Source: Kitasatospora sp. MAP12-44 (GTDB taxonomy: Bacteria > Actinomycetota > Actinomycetes > Streptomycetales > Streptomycetaceae). Taken from it: 64,000 bases of DNA. Shown here piece after piece: positions 1 to 7,783 of the stretch (positions within the stretch are counted from its first letter, which is position 1; each line of letters starts with the position of its first letter). The stretch covers positions 1,984,001-2,048,000 of the forward strand of contig NZ_JARZAE010000004.1 of the NCBI RefSeq assembly GCF_029892095.1, written 5' to 3'. Both the position numbers and the translations under genes were made by a program. The notes beneath the pieces are model-generated. The model saw nothing but the letters and a program-made list of their open reading frames with translations. It did no database searches and was not told the origin of the DNA.

Positions 1-2
1 TC

Positions 3-1529
3 ACCCCGGTGGTCCGCCTGACGCTGCTCGACCCGTCCGGCCGCTACGAGACCAACACCCGTCCGCAGGGCGGCGCCGTGTCGCCGAACTTCGGCCTGGT
101 CGACGTCCCGAGCCCGGCCGCGGGCACCTGGACCGGGATCCTCTACACCCCGGCCGGCACCGCGGGCTTCACCGGCAACGTCCAGCTGGACACCGCCACC
201 CAGCGCGCGGTCCCCGCGGGCAACGTCAGCCCGCAGGTCACCACGCTGAACCCGGGCCAGAGCAAGACCCTCAAGGTCCAGCTCACCACCCCGGCCACCG
301 GCGGTGACGCCGCCCAGTCGATCACCGTGTCGAGCTCGAACGGCTACACCACCAGCGTCCCGGTCATCCTGCGCAGCCTGGTTCCCGTCTCCAACAACTC
401 GGGCACCTTCAGCGGCACGATCACCGGTGGCAACGGCCGCGCCTCGTCGCCCGCGCAGAGCTTCACCTACGCGTTCGACGTGCCGAAGGGCAAGAAGGAC
501 ATCCAGGTCGGCCTGACCCTCGGCCAGGACCCGAACCTGCTCCTGCAGGGCACCCTGGTCACGCCCAACGGCACCCCGGCCGACATCGAGAGCAACGGCG
601 TGATCAACGCCCAGGGCACCGTCACCAGCACGGGCCTGGGCGTCTCGACCACCACGGTCAACCCGGCCGCCGGCCGCTGGCGCTTCGTCGTGGTCGTGCT
701 CAACCCGGTCAGCGGCTCCGAGCTCAGCCAGACCTACACCGGCAAGATCGGCTTCGACCAGGACGCGGCCACCGCGGCCGGCCTGCCGAACAGCGCCGGC
801 ACCAAGCTGAAGGCCGGTCAGCCGGTCTCGGTCAACGTGCAGTACACCAACAACACCGGTGCCACCCAGCAGCTGGGCGCGGAGGGCCGACTGAACAACC
901 TGGTCGACCTCCCGCTCGTCCCGCAGGGTGTCTCGGGCACGGTGGCCCTGCCGCTGACCCCGACCTCCGCCGTCCCCAGCTTCATGGTCCCCCCGGGCAC
1001 CACCAAGCTGACCGGCGTGGCCGCCTCGTCCACCACCGCCCAGCTGGAGCTCTCCGGAACGGCCGGCTCGCCGGACCTCTTCGGTGACCTCAAGAAGGCC
1101 CAGGACGGCTCGACCATCTCGGTCGTCACGGACAACGGCAGCGCCTCCCAGCCGATCATCAACGGCCTCTGGGGCACCTACGTCCAGCAGATCGGCCCGT
1201 TCTCCGACGCCGGAGCCCCGGCCGGTACGTCGACGATCACCGCGACCGCCCACACCCTGGCGTTCGACCCGGCGCTCACCTCCAACGCCGGCGACCCGTT
1301 CGCCGTCGCGGTGAACGCCACCGCCGCGCAGCCGACCCCGGTGGTCGTCGCGCCCGGCGCGACCGGCAGCCTGCAGGTCACCATCACGCCGACCGGCGCC
1401 AAGGGCAGCACCGTTCACGGTGTGCTGTACGTGGTCTCCGGCCCGGCCGGGGTGGCGACCTCGAACAGCTTCCTCGGGACCACGGGCTCGGTTCTCGCCC
1501 AGATCCCGTACAGCTACACGGTCAACTAG
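3..1529 (+). CDS. C-terminal part of a large secreted protein, probably an S8 subtilisin-like peptidase (5' end outside window)
   Basis: The reading frame is open from base 3 to a TAG at 1527-1529, so the gene starts upstream of the window. About 508 residues are visible. They are rich in Gly, Thr, Ser and Val and look like successive beta-sandwich domains (for example a GTWTG motif near residue 45 and GRWRF near 222), with no catalytic residues. This resembles the long accessory C-terminal region of streptomycete secreted S8 peptidases of more than 1000 residues, but the catalytic domain cannot be seen, so the family call is an inference. It could also be another large extracellular beta-rich protein. 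A hairpin follows the stop. Confidence 0.55.
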   Translation, partial: TPVVRLTLLDPSGRYETNTRPQGGAVSPNFGLVDVPSPAAGTWTGILYTPAGTAGFTGNVQLDTATQRAVPAGNVSPQVTTLNPGQSKTLKVQLTTPATGGDAAQSITVSSSNGYTTSVPVILRSLVPVSNNSGTFSGTITGGNGRASSPAQSFTYAFDVPKGKKDIQVGLTLGQDPNLLLQGTLVTPNGTPADIESNGVINAQGTVTSTGLGVSTTTVNPAAGRWRFVVVVLNPVSGSELSQTYTGKIGFDQDAATAAGLPNSAGTKLKAGQPVSVNVQYTNNTGATQQLGAEGRLNNLVDLPLVPQGVSGTVALPLTPTSAVPSFMVPPGTTKLTGVAASSTTAQLELSGTAGSPDLFGDLKKAQDGSTISVVTDNGSASQPIINGLWGTYVQQIGPFSDAGAPAGTSTITATAHTLAFDPALTSNAGDPFAVAVNATAAQPTPVVVAPGATGSLQVTITPTGAKGSTVHGVLYVVSGPAGVATSNSFLGTTGSVLAQIPYSYTVN

Positions 1530-1566
1530 TTCCACCTGGCAGTACCAGCTCCACCAGCTCCACAGT

Positions 1567-1598
1567 CGAGGCCGTCCCGGGAGACCGGGGCGGCCTCG
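1567..1598 (+). terminator. Hairpin terminator after the secreted protein gene
   Basis: The arms CGAGGCCGTCCC (1567-1578) and GGGGCGGCCTCG (1587-1598) pair almost perfectly around an 8-nt loop. The hairpin lies 38 bp after the stop codon and before nfo. There is no T-run, as is common in high-GC actinomycetes. Confidence 0.6.
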
Positions 1599-1631
1599 GC
1601 CACGTCCGGCCCCGCGTGACATCCTCTCCGG

Positions 1632-2588
1632 ATGAACGCCGCACCTGGTCCTATGTCGCCGAGTCCCGTGTCGCCGACCGCTCGCAACCCGATCGGCGCG
1701 CACGTCCCGGTCGCCGGGCGCGGCCTGGTCGGCACCGGGCTCGCCTACGCGGAGCAGATCGGCGGCGAGGCGGTGCAGGTCTTCGTCGCCAACCCGCGCG
1801 GCTGGGCCACCCCGGCCGGCAACCCCGCGCAGGACGAGGCGTTCCGCGCGGCCTGCGCCGAGCGCTCGATCCCCTCCTATGTGCACGCGCCCTACCTGAT
1901 CAACTTCGGCTCGGACAGCCCCGCCACCCGCGAGCGCTCCACCGCCTCGCTGCGCCACTCGCTGCTGCGCGCCCACGCGATCGGCGCGCTGGGCGTCGTC
2001 GTGCACACCGGCTCAGCCGTCGGCAGCGCGCCGGACGGCGGCTCGCGCTACGCCGAGGCGATGGCCCAGGTCCGCGCGGACGTCCGCCCGCTGCTGGACG
2101 AACTGGACGCGCTCGGCGCCGACGCGCCCTGGCTGCTGCTGGAGCCCACCGCCGGGCAGGGCCGCTCGCTCTGCTCGCGGATGGAGGACCTCGCCGCGTA
2201 CGCCGAGGCCCTGGACCGCCACCCGCGGGTCGGCGTCTGCCTGGACACCTGCCATGCCTTCGCCGCCGGGCACGACCTGGCCGCCCCCGGCGGGGTCGCG
2301 GCCGCGCTGGACGCGCTGGAGGCCTCGATGGGCCCCGGCCGGCTGCGGCTGATCCACGCCAACGACTCCAAGGACGTGGTCGGCGCCCGCAAGGACCGGC
2401 ACGCCAACATCGGCGACGGCCACATCGGCGCGGACCCCTTCGGCGAGCTCTTCGCCCACCCCGCCACCGAGGGCGTGCCGCTGATCCTGGAAACCCCCGA
2501 CCGCAGCGCCGCCGAGGGCTTCGGCCACGCCGCCGACGTGGCCCGCCTGAAGCAGCTGCGGGCCGAGCGGAGCGCCGCCCGGAGGTGA
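1632..2588 (+). CDS. nfo: Deoxyribonuclease IV (apurinic/apyrimidinic endonuclease IV)
   Basis: This 318-residue protein is a TIM-barrel AP endonuclease of base-excision repair. It nicks 5' of abasic sites in cytoplasmic DNA using a cluster of metal ions, usually zinc. Visible family motifs are GAHV near the start, YVHAPYLIN, the VVHTGS strand, LLLEPTAG (metal-binding Glu), CLDTCHAFAAG (Asp/His ligands), LIHANDSKD and a late ILETPD. Length fits the family (about 280-320) with a short Ala/Pro-rich N-terminal extension. A second Met at codon 8 is an alternative start, and neither start has a strong Shine-Dalgarno sequence. The gene stands alone and converges with the oxidoreductase gene downstream. 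Confidence 0.9.
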   Translation: MNAAPGPMSPSPVSPTARNPIGAHVPVAGRGLVGTGLAYAEQIGGEAVQVFVANPRGWATPAGNPAQDEAFRAACAERSIPSYVHAPYLINFGSDSPATRERSTASLRHSLLRAHAIGALGVVVHTGSAVGSAPDGGSRYAEAMAQVRADVRPLLDELDALGADAPWLLLEPTAGQGRSLCSRMEDLAAYAEALDRHPRVGVCLDTCHAFAAGHDLAAPGGVAAALDALEASMGPGRLRLIHANDSKDVVGARKDRHANIGDGHIGADPFGELFAHPATEGVPLILETPDRSAAEGFGHAADVARLKQLRAERSAARR

Positions 2589-2614
2589 GTGGTGACGTCG
2601 GAGACGACGCAGGC

Positions 2615-3619
2615 CTATGCGTGGCCCCGCACGATGATCTTTCCGGTGTTCTCGCCCTTCAGCATGCCCAGGAACGCGTCCACGATGTGCTCGAACCCGT
2701 CCACCACCGTCTGGTCCAGCGCGAGCCGGCCGCTCTGCAGATGGGGGACCGCGAACTCGTACAGCTCGTCCTGCAGGTCGCGGTAATTGCTGACCAGGAA
2801 GCCCTCCATGCGGAGGCTCTTCTCGACGATGTCCGAGTAGTTGAAGTGCGGCGGGGGCGCGTCCGGGGTGTTGTATCGGCTGATGGTGCCGATCCGGACG
2901 ATGCACCCGAACTCGCGCAGTGCGCCCACCGCGGCGGCCAGTTGCTCGCCGCCGACGTTGTCGACGAAGACGTCGATGCCGTCCGGTGCAGCCTTGGCGA
3001 GCAGTTCAGCGGCGAGGCCGTCGTGGTAGTCGAACGCGGCGTCGTACCCCACCTCCCGGGTCAGGTGGTCGACCTTGGCCGCCGAGCCCGCGCTGCCCAC
3101 CAGCCGGCCGGCGCCCATCAGCCGGGCGAACCGGCCGGTGGCCGTGCCGACGCCGCCGGCCGCGGCGGAGACGAAGAGGTCGTCGCCCTCGCGCAGCCGG
3201 GCGATGCGGGTGAGGCCCACGTAGGCGGTCAGTCCGGTGCCGCCGAGGACGCTCAGGTAGGCCGTCAGGGGGACCCCGTCGAAGCGGGGGAGTTTGCGGA
3301 TCTCCTCGGGTCGGACCACGGAGTGCGTGCGCCAGCCCTGCCGGTGGAACACGATTTCGCCCTCGGTCAGCTCCGGCGTCCGCGAGGCGACGACGCGCCC
3401 CAGGGTCCGGCCCTCGAGCGGTGTGTGGAGCGCGAAGCCGCCGGGCACGTCGTCCATCATCTCGCGGTGGTACGGGTCGACGGACCAGTAGAGGTTCTCC
3501 ACGAGCGCGGTGCCGACCACAGGATCGGGAATCGCGGACTCGACGAAGGCGAAATCCTTGCTGGTGGGGAAGCCGTGGGGGCGGGTGGTCTGCTGGACGG
3601 TGATCGCGTTCTCGGTCAT
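2615..3619 (-). CDS. NADP-dependent MDR-superfamily oxidoreductase (zinc-free, leukotriene B4 dehydrogenase/curcumin reductase type)
   Basis: This 334-residue protein reduces alpha,beta-unsaturated carbonyls or similar substrates with NADPH. An N-terminal GroES-like domain (YWSVDPYHREMM) precedes a Rossmann domain with the dinucleotide motif AAAGGVGTATG. DVFVDNVGGEQL and the C-terminal GENTGKIIV are characteristic of the YncB/leukotriene-dehydrogenase branch, and zinc-binding Cys residues are absent. The ATG at 3619 is the first Met before the conserved N-terminus. It is divergent from the LysR gene at 3720 across a 100-bp gap, an arrangement typical of a LysR regulator and its target. The physiological substrate cannot be told. 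Confidence 0.85.
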   Translation of the reverse strand: MTENAITVQQTTRPHGFPTSKDFAFVESAIPDPVVGTALVENLYWSVDPYHREMMDDVPGGFALHTPLEGRTLGRVVASRTPELTEGEIVFHRQGWRTHSVVRPEEIRKLPRFDGVPLTAYLSVLGGTGLTAYVGLTRIARLREGDDLFVSAAAGGVGTATGRFARLMGAGRLVGSAGSAAKVDHLTREVGYDAAFDYHDGLAAELLAKAAPDGIDVFVDNVGGEQLAAAVGALREFGCIVRIGTISRYNTPDAPPPHFNYSDIVEKSLRMEGFLVSNYRDLQDELYEFAVPHLQSGRLALDQTVVDGFEHIVDAFLGMLKGENTGKIIVRGHA

Positions 3620-3719
3620 GACGGGACCGTAGAACGGGAATGGCCCCCTCGGGCAGGCGGTTGGGCTCATGTGACGCCCCGTTCCATGAGCAGTTCTCAT
3701 ACCCTGAGGTGAGCGCCCT

Positions 3720-4619
3720 GTGGCCCGCACGACCGACACCGATCTCGCACCGCACGAACTGCGCGTCCTGGTGGCGGTCGCGGACGCCGGCGGCTTCTCT
3801 GCCGGGGCCGAGGCGCTCGGCCTGACACAGTCCGCGGTCTCCCACTCGGTGCGCGGCAGCGAGCGCAAGATCGGCACCGTTCTGTTCGAACGCGGCCGCA
3901 GCGGTGCCAGACCCACTCCGGCGGGCGAGAAGGCTGTGGCGCATGCGCGCCGCATCCTGCGCCTGCTGGACGTGCTCGTCGCCGAGGCGCGGGGAGCCGC
4001 CCGGTCCGAGGCGACGCAGGGGCCGGAGGGCCCGCTGCGGATCGCCGCCTTCCGCAGCACCGCACTGCACCTGCTGCCGCCGGTCCTGCAGCGGCTGCAC
4101 GCGCGGTATCCCGGGATCGAGCCGCAGGTGCGGATCGTCCGCGAGCTCGGGCGCGGCACGGCGGGCGAGGTGACCGACGGGAGGGCGGATCTCGCCATCG
4201 CCACCTTGGACGGAGCGCAGCTGCCGGCGGGGCTGGTGGCGAGCGGACTCTTCGAGGAGAGCTACTCCCTGGTGCATCCGGCCGGACACCCGGCTCCGCG
4301 CTCGCTGCCGCTCGTCGATTGGGCCGAGAACTGCGGCTCGTACACCCGCGCCTGGTGGGGCGCGCAGGACTGGATCCCCAGGGCCACGATCGAGGCCGAG
4401 GACGACGGAGCAGTGCTCTCGCTTGTGAGCGGGGGGCACGGAATGGCGATCATGCCCGCACTCTCCCTGGTCGGAGCACCGGACTCAATCGAGATCACCG
4501 ATCTCGGTCCGGAGCGCCCGACGCGCCGCGTCGGCTACGTGACCGCACCGGAGCTCGCCGGCTCCGCCGTCGTGCGCGCTCTGGTACGGGAGCTGCGGGC
4601 CGCCGACTCCGCCATCTGA
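3720..4619 (+). CDS. LysR-family transcriptional regulator
   Basis: This 299-residue protein has an N-terminal winged helix-turn-helix (residues about 10-68; GGFSAGAEALGLTQSAVS then LFERGR) and a LysR substrate-binding domain (from about residue 95). The GTG start at 3720 follows a TGAGGTGAG Shine-Dalgarno-like sequence. It is transcribed divergently from the MDR oxidoreductase, so that gene is the most likely target, with the operator in 3620-3719. HSVRGSERKIG differs slightly from the usual HTH recognition sequence (QSALSRQIRRLE-like), but all helices appear present. The inducer is unknown. Confidence 0.88.
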   Translation: MARTTDTDLAPHELRVLVAVADAGGFSAGAEALGLTQSAVSHSVRGSERKIGTVLFERGRSGARPTPAGEKAVAHARRILRLLDVLVAEARGAARSEATQGPEGPLRIAAFRSTALHLLPPVLQRLHARYPGIEPQVRIVRELGRGTAGEVTDGRADLAIATLDGAQLPAGLVASGLFEESYSLVHPAGHPAPRSLPLVDWAENCGSYTRAWWGAQDWIPRATIEAEDDGAVLSLVSGGHGMAIMPALSLVGAPDSIEITDLGPERPTRRVGYVTAPELAGSAVVRALVRELRAADSAI

Positions 4620-4664
4620 CGGGCAGCGGGCAGCCAGTGCTTCGAGCTGCCGGCGCCGGCCGCC

Positions 4665-4688
4665 GCACCCGCACCCGCACCCGCACCC
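4665..4688. repeat. Four tandem GCACCC hexamers
   Basis: Perfect head-to-tail copies of GCACCC lie in the 92-bp gap between the convergent LysR and permease genes. This is probably a simple-sequence expansion, and no function is evident. Confidence 0.7.
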
Positions 4689-4711
4689 GAGCGGCGGGTC
4701 CGCTGCAAGTA

Positions 4712-6145
4712 CTAGGCCTGCTCGCTCAGTTGCTCGACCCGGCCGAGTGCCGTGATCTGCTCCTCCGGCACGTGCGCCGGGGGGATCTCGCGGCCGCGGC
4801 CGAGGTGGTTGAAGAGCAGGTTGAGGGTGACGGCCAGCAGGCAGCCGGCCGAGATGCCGGAGCTGAGGACGGTCGCGAGCTGCTGCGGGAGGGCATGGTA
4901 GAAGTCGGGGTAGGCGATCGGGAAGATGCCGAAGGCCAGGCTGACGGCCACGATGACCGCGTTGGACCCGGCGCTCAGGTCGGCCTTGCCCAGCGTACGG
5001 ACGCCCGCGACGGCCACCGAGCCGAAGAGCACCACGCCCGCGCCGCCGAGGACCGGCTGCGGGACCAGCGAGACGAGGCCGCCGACCACCGGCATCAGTC
5101 CCATCAGGATCAGGAAGCCGCCGCTGAGCGCGACCACGAAGCGGCTGCGGATCTTCGTCAGCGCGACCAGGCCGATGTTCTGCGCGAAGGCCGAGCAGAT
5201 GAAGCCGTTGAAGACACCGCCGAAGGCCGTCGCCAGGCCGTCCGCGCGCAAGCCCCCGGCGATGGTCCGGTCGTCGACCGGGCGTTCGACCACCTCGCCG
5301 AGCGCGATCATGTCGGCGGTGGACTCGGTCATCGAGACCACCATCACCACCAGCATCGCCACGATCGAGGCGATCTCGAACTTCGGGGCGCCGAAGGCGA
5401 ACGGGTGCGGCAGCTCGAAGACCGGCAGGCTGCGCAGCGCGTGGAAGTCGACCCGGCCGAGCGGGATCGCCGCCAGGGTGCCGACCAGCAGGCCGAAGAG
5501 GATCGAGATCCGCTGCAGGAAGCCGGTGAGGAAGCGGTTGAAGAGCAGCACGGAGAGCAGCGTCAGCCCGGCCAGGCCGAGGTTCGCCAGTGAGCCGTAG
5601 CCGGGCGCGTGGGCGTTGCCGCCCTGCGCCCAGTTGCCCGCGACCGGCAGCAGCGAGACGCCGATCAGGGTGATCACCGTGCCACTGACCACGGGCGGGA
5701 AGTATCTGACGAGTCGACAGAAGACCGGAGCGAACAGGAAGCAGCACAGGCCGGCGACGATGGTCGAGCCGAAGATCAGCGGCAGCGCGGCGCCCTGCTT
5801 GGCCGCGATCACCGCCAGGATCGGCGAGACGGTGGCGAACGAGACGCCGTTGACGAACGGCAGCCGCGAGCCCACCTTCCAGAAGCCCAGCGTCTGGAGC
5901 AGCGTGGCAACCCCCGCGATGAAGAGGTTGGCCGCGAGCAGCGTCGTCAGCTGGGCCGGAGTCAGACCCGCCGCGCCGCCGATGATCAGCGGCGGCGCGG
6001 CGACTCCGGCGTACATGCTGGCCACGTGCTGCAACGCGACGGCGGTCATCTTGCCGGCCGGCAGCATCTCGTCCACGGGGTGCAGCGCCGGCGTACCGGC
6101 TTGCGACGCGGCGCTCGCGGTGCTCGCGGTGTTCTGTCGACTCAT
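4712..6145 (-). CDS. NCS2-family nucleobase permease (xanthine/uric acid or uracil type)
   Basis: This 477-residue inner-membrane symporter imports a purine or pyrimidine base with H+ or Na+. It shows about 12-14 hydrophobic segments and the NCS2 hallmarks: an early ALQHVASMYAG helix with conserved Gln-His, the PFVNGVSFATVSPI half-helix, and a central MTESTADMIALGE segment with the substrate-binding Glu. The spacing resembles the UacT/PbuX purine branch more than UraA, but specificity is inferred. The ATG at 6145 follows GGAGGA at good spacing. An in-frame ATG 30 bp upstream lies before that Shine-Dalgarno sequence and is less likely. It stands alone. An AT-richer upstream region holds a possible operator. 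Confidence 0.85.
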   Translation of the reverse strand: MSRQNTASTASAASQAGTPALHPVDEMLPAGKMTAVALQHVASMYAGVAAPPLIIGGAAGLTPAQLTTLLAANLFIAGVATLLQTLGFWKVGSRLPFVNGVSFATVSPILAVIAAKQGAALPLIFGSTIVAGLCCFLFAPVFCRLVRYFPPVVSGTVITLIGVSLLPVAGNWAQGGNAHAPGYGSLANLGLAGLTLLSVLLFNRFLTGFLQRISILFGLLVGTLAAIPLGRVDFHALRSLPVFELPHPFAFGAPKFEIASIVAMLVVMVVSMTESTADMIALGEVVERPVDDRTIAGGLRADGLATAFGGVFNGFICSAFAQNIGLVALTKIRSRFVVALSGGFLILMGLMPVVGGLVSLVPQPVLGGAGVVLFGSVAVAGVRTLGKADLSAGSNAVIVAVSLAFGIFPIAYPDFYHALPQQLATVLSSGISAGCLLAVTLNLLFNHLGRGREIPPAHVPEEQITALGRVEQLSEQA

Positions 6146-6440
6146 GAGTTTCCGTCCTCCACAGCTGGGTGGCACACCACGGATGGCTTCGGGTCCGGGA
6201 ACGACGACCGATTGCGGGACGGGGCACGGGTGACGCTGGGACGACCCTGGCGATCGGCGGGGGTACCGTTCGCCTACCGGTCCCTGCGGCGACAGGTCCG
6301 GCCCATGAGCTCACACACGGGCCTCACCCCACCTGGCGGATGGGCGAGAATCCGTATCGCGGAAATTCATTTTCGCGTTGCACAAAATGTAGAAAGAGCG
6401 CCTCCGGTAGTCAATAGCTCCGGGTACCGGAGATCACGAC
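6146..6440. other. Gene-free upstream region of the permease
   Basis: About 295 bp without a credible gene. The stretch around 6355-6410 is much less GC-rich than its surroundings and contains a short inverted repeat, CATTTT (6368-6373) and AAAATG (6384-6389), a plausible regulator site for the permease. No defined promoter could be assigned with confidence. Confidence 0.45.
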
Positions 6441-6477
6441 GGCCCCCGGGCTGGATGTTCCTCCAGCCCCGGGGGCC
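6441..6477 (-). terminator. Strong hairpin terminator of trpS
   Basis: GGCCCCCGGGCTGGA (6441-6455) pairs with TCCAGCCCCGGGGGCC (6462-6477) with one bulged base and a 6-nt loop. It lies about 40 bp past the trpS stop. Confidence 0.7.
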
Positions 6478-6493
6478 GCCAGAGTGCCCGACT

Positions 6494-6535
6494 GTCAGTA
6501 GCGCATCCCCATCCGGTCAGTAGCGCATCCCCATC
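6494..6535. repeat. 20-bp direct repeat spanning the trpS stop codon
   Basis: The same 20-bp sequence, beginning GTCAGTAGCGCATCC, occurs at 6494-6513 and 6516-6535, a 22-bp period. The right copy encodes the last trpS codons (Met-Arg-Tyr) and stop. The left copy lies just outside the gene, so it looks like a small tandem duplication of the 3' end. Confidence 0.85.
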
Positions 6536-7533
6536 GCCTCCAGCACCTCGGCCAGCGTCGCATCCGCGATCTCCACGGCCCGCGCGTTGCCCCGGGCCAG
6601 CACCTTGCGAAGGTAACCGCGGTCCTCGGCGAACGCGGCGCGCCGGGCCCGGATCGGGCGCAGGTACTCGTTGACCGCCTCGGTGACCACGCTCTTGAGT
6701 CGGCTCGCCCCGCCGTCGCCGATCTCGGCTGCCACCGTATGCGGGTCCGACTGCCGGCAGAGCGCCGCGAGTTGGAGCAGGCTGGAGATCTCGGGACGGC
6801 CCACCGGGTCGTAACTGATCCGACGCTCGCCGTCGGTGACGGCGCCGCGGATCAGCCGCGCCGTCTCGTCCTCGCTCGCGCCGAGCGCGATGGCATTGCC
6901 GCGGCTCTTGCTCATCTTGTCGCCGTCCGTGCCGAGCAGCAGTGGGGCCTGCGAGAGCAGTGCGCGCGGCTCCGGGAAGATCGGCGAACCCTCCGGCGCG
7001 AAGCGGGCGTTGAAGCGGCGCGCGATGGTCCGGGTGGCCTCCAGGTGCGGCAGCTGGTCCTGCCCGACCGGCACCAACTGGGCTTTGCAGAACAGGATGT
7101 CGGCCGCCTGGTGCACCGGGTAGGTGAGCATCAGACCGCTCACCGCCGACTGCCGGGAGTGCGTGATCTCATCCTTGACCGTCGGGTTGCGCTGCAACTC
7201 GGCCACGCTGACCAGGCCGAGGAAGGGCAGCAGCAGTTGGTTCAGGGCCGGCACCGCACTGTGCGTGAAGATCACGGTGCGTTCGGGGTCGAGCCCGACG
7301 GCCAGGTAGTCGACCACCAACTCCTCGACGTGCAACGCGAGTCGGTCGGCCACGTCTCGATCGGTGAGCACCTGGTAGTCGGGGATCACCACGAACAGCT
7401 CGGCGCCCTCGGCCTGCAGGCGGACCCGGTTCTGCAGGGTGCCGAAGTAGTGGCCGAGGTGCAGCGGACCGGTCGGGCGGTCGCCGGTCAGTACGCGCGG
7501 AACGCTGGTGGGGCTCATCGGGAAGCTGCTCAT
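6517..7533 (-). CDS. trpS: Tryptophanyl-tRNA synthetase, probably the attenuator-controlled auxiliary type
   Basis: This 338-residue class Ic synthetase charges tRNA-Trp with tryptophan in the cytoplasm. The Rossmann fold shows the HIGH-like GPLHLGHY (about residues 24-31) with TGDRPTG before it, the AADIL strand, and the class I KMSKS motif as DKMSKSRGN. Length is normal for bacterial TrpRS (330-350). The ATG at 7533 follows AGGAGA. The in-frame extension upstream runs through the attenuator hairpin and is rejected. The gene sits behind a leader peptide with two Trp codons, as described for the indolmycin-resistant auxiliary TrpRS of Streptomyces coelicolor. Whether this enzyme is antibiotic-resistant is inference. 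Confidence 0.93.
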   Translation of the reverse strand: MSSFPMSPTSVPRVLTGDRPTGPLHLGHYFGTLQNRVRLQAEGAELFVVIPDYQVLTDRDVADRLALHVEELVVDYLAVGLDPERTVIFTHSAVPALNQLLLPFLGLVSVAELQRNPTVKDEITHSRQSAVSGLMLTYPVHQAADILFCKAQLVPVGQDQLPHLEATRTIARRFNARFAPEGSPIFPEPRALLSQAPLLLGTDGDKMSKSRGNAIALGASEDETARLIRGAVTDGERRISYDPVGRPEISSLLQLAALCRQSDPHTVAAEIGDGGASRLKSVVTEAVNEYLRPIRARRAAFAEDRGYLRKVLARGNARAVEIADATLAEVLEAMGMRY

Positions 7534-7591
7534 CGGTCTCTCCTGACTGGGTGCGGGCCGTCCGGCGGGCCCTGCCAGTGGAGATGACGAA

Positions 7592-7649
7592 GGGCCGTCC
7601 GTCCGGACGACCCTGGGCATCGGAAATGCGCGGCCGTCCTAGGACGGCC
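7592..7649 (-). promoter_or_regulatory. Ribosome-mediated transcription attenuator of trpS
   Basis: On the minus strand four segments occur in order: 1 GGCCGTCC (7649-7642), 2 GGACGGCC (7639-7632), 3 GGTCGTCC (7612-7605) and 4 GGACGGCC (7600-7593). Segments 1:2 form a hairpin whose 2-nt gap falls in the leader stop codon. Segments 3:4 extend to a 9-bp terminator-like stem with loop GGAC. Segments 2:3 can pair as the alternative antiterminator with one G-U. Segment 1 overlaps the second Trp codon of the leader peptide, so a ribosome stalled there would free segment 2. This is the classic 1:2/3:4 versus 2:3 design. Confidence 0.85.
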
Positions 7650-7677
7650 ACCAGCTGATCGGCAGCAGTGTGCGCAT
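7639..7677 (-). CDS. trp-type leader peptide with tandem Trp codons
   Basis: This 12-codon open reading frame encodes MRTLLPISWWPS and ends in TAG inside the first attenuator hairpin. The adjacent TGG TGG codons are the tryptophan sensor. No clear Shine-Dalgarno sequence precedes the ATG. A TACAGT hexamer (7689-7684 on the minus strand) ends exactly 6 nt before the ATG, which would fit a leaderless transcript. This promoter reading is tentative because no good -35 box is visible. Mature trpS begins about 105 bp downstream. Confidence 0.8.
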   Translation of the reverse strand: MRTLLPISWWPS

Positions 7678-7783
7678 GAGGACACTGTAACCGTTCAGGG
7701 CAGCGCTGGGCGCAGTTCACCGGATTGCTGGCCAAGTCCCCTACCGTGGGCGGCCATCGGTGATCAGGACTTGAGGAGTTCGC

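Noticed and set aside
7534..7620. Longer N-terminus for trpS starting near 7620
   Set aside because: The extension is encoded by the attenuator hairpin and lies before the AGGAGA Shine-Dalgarno sequence of the ATG at 7533.
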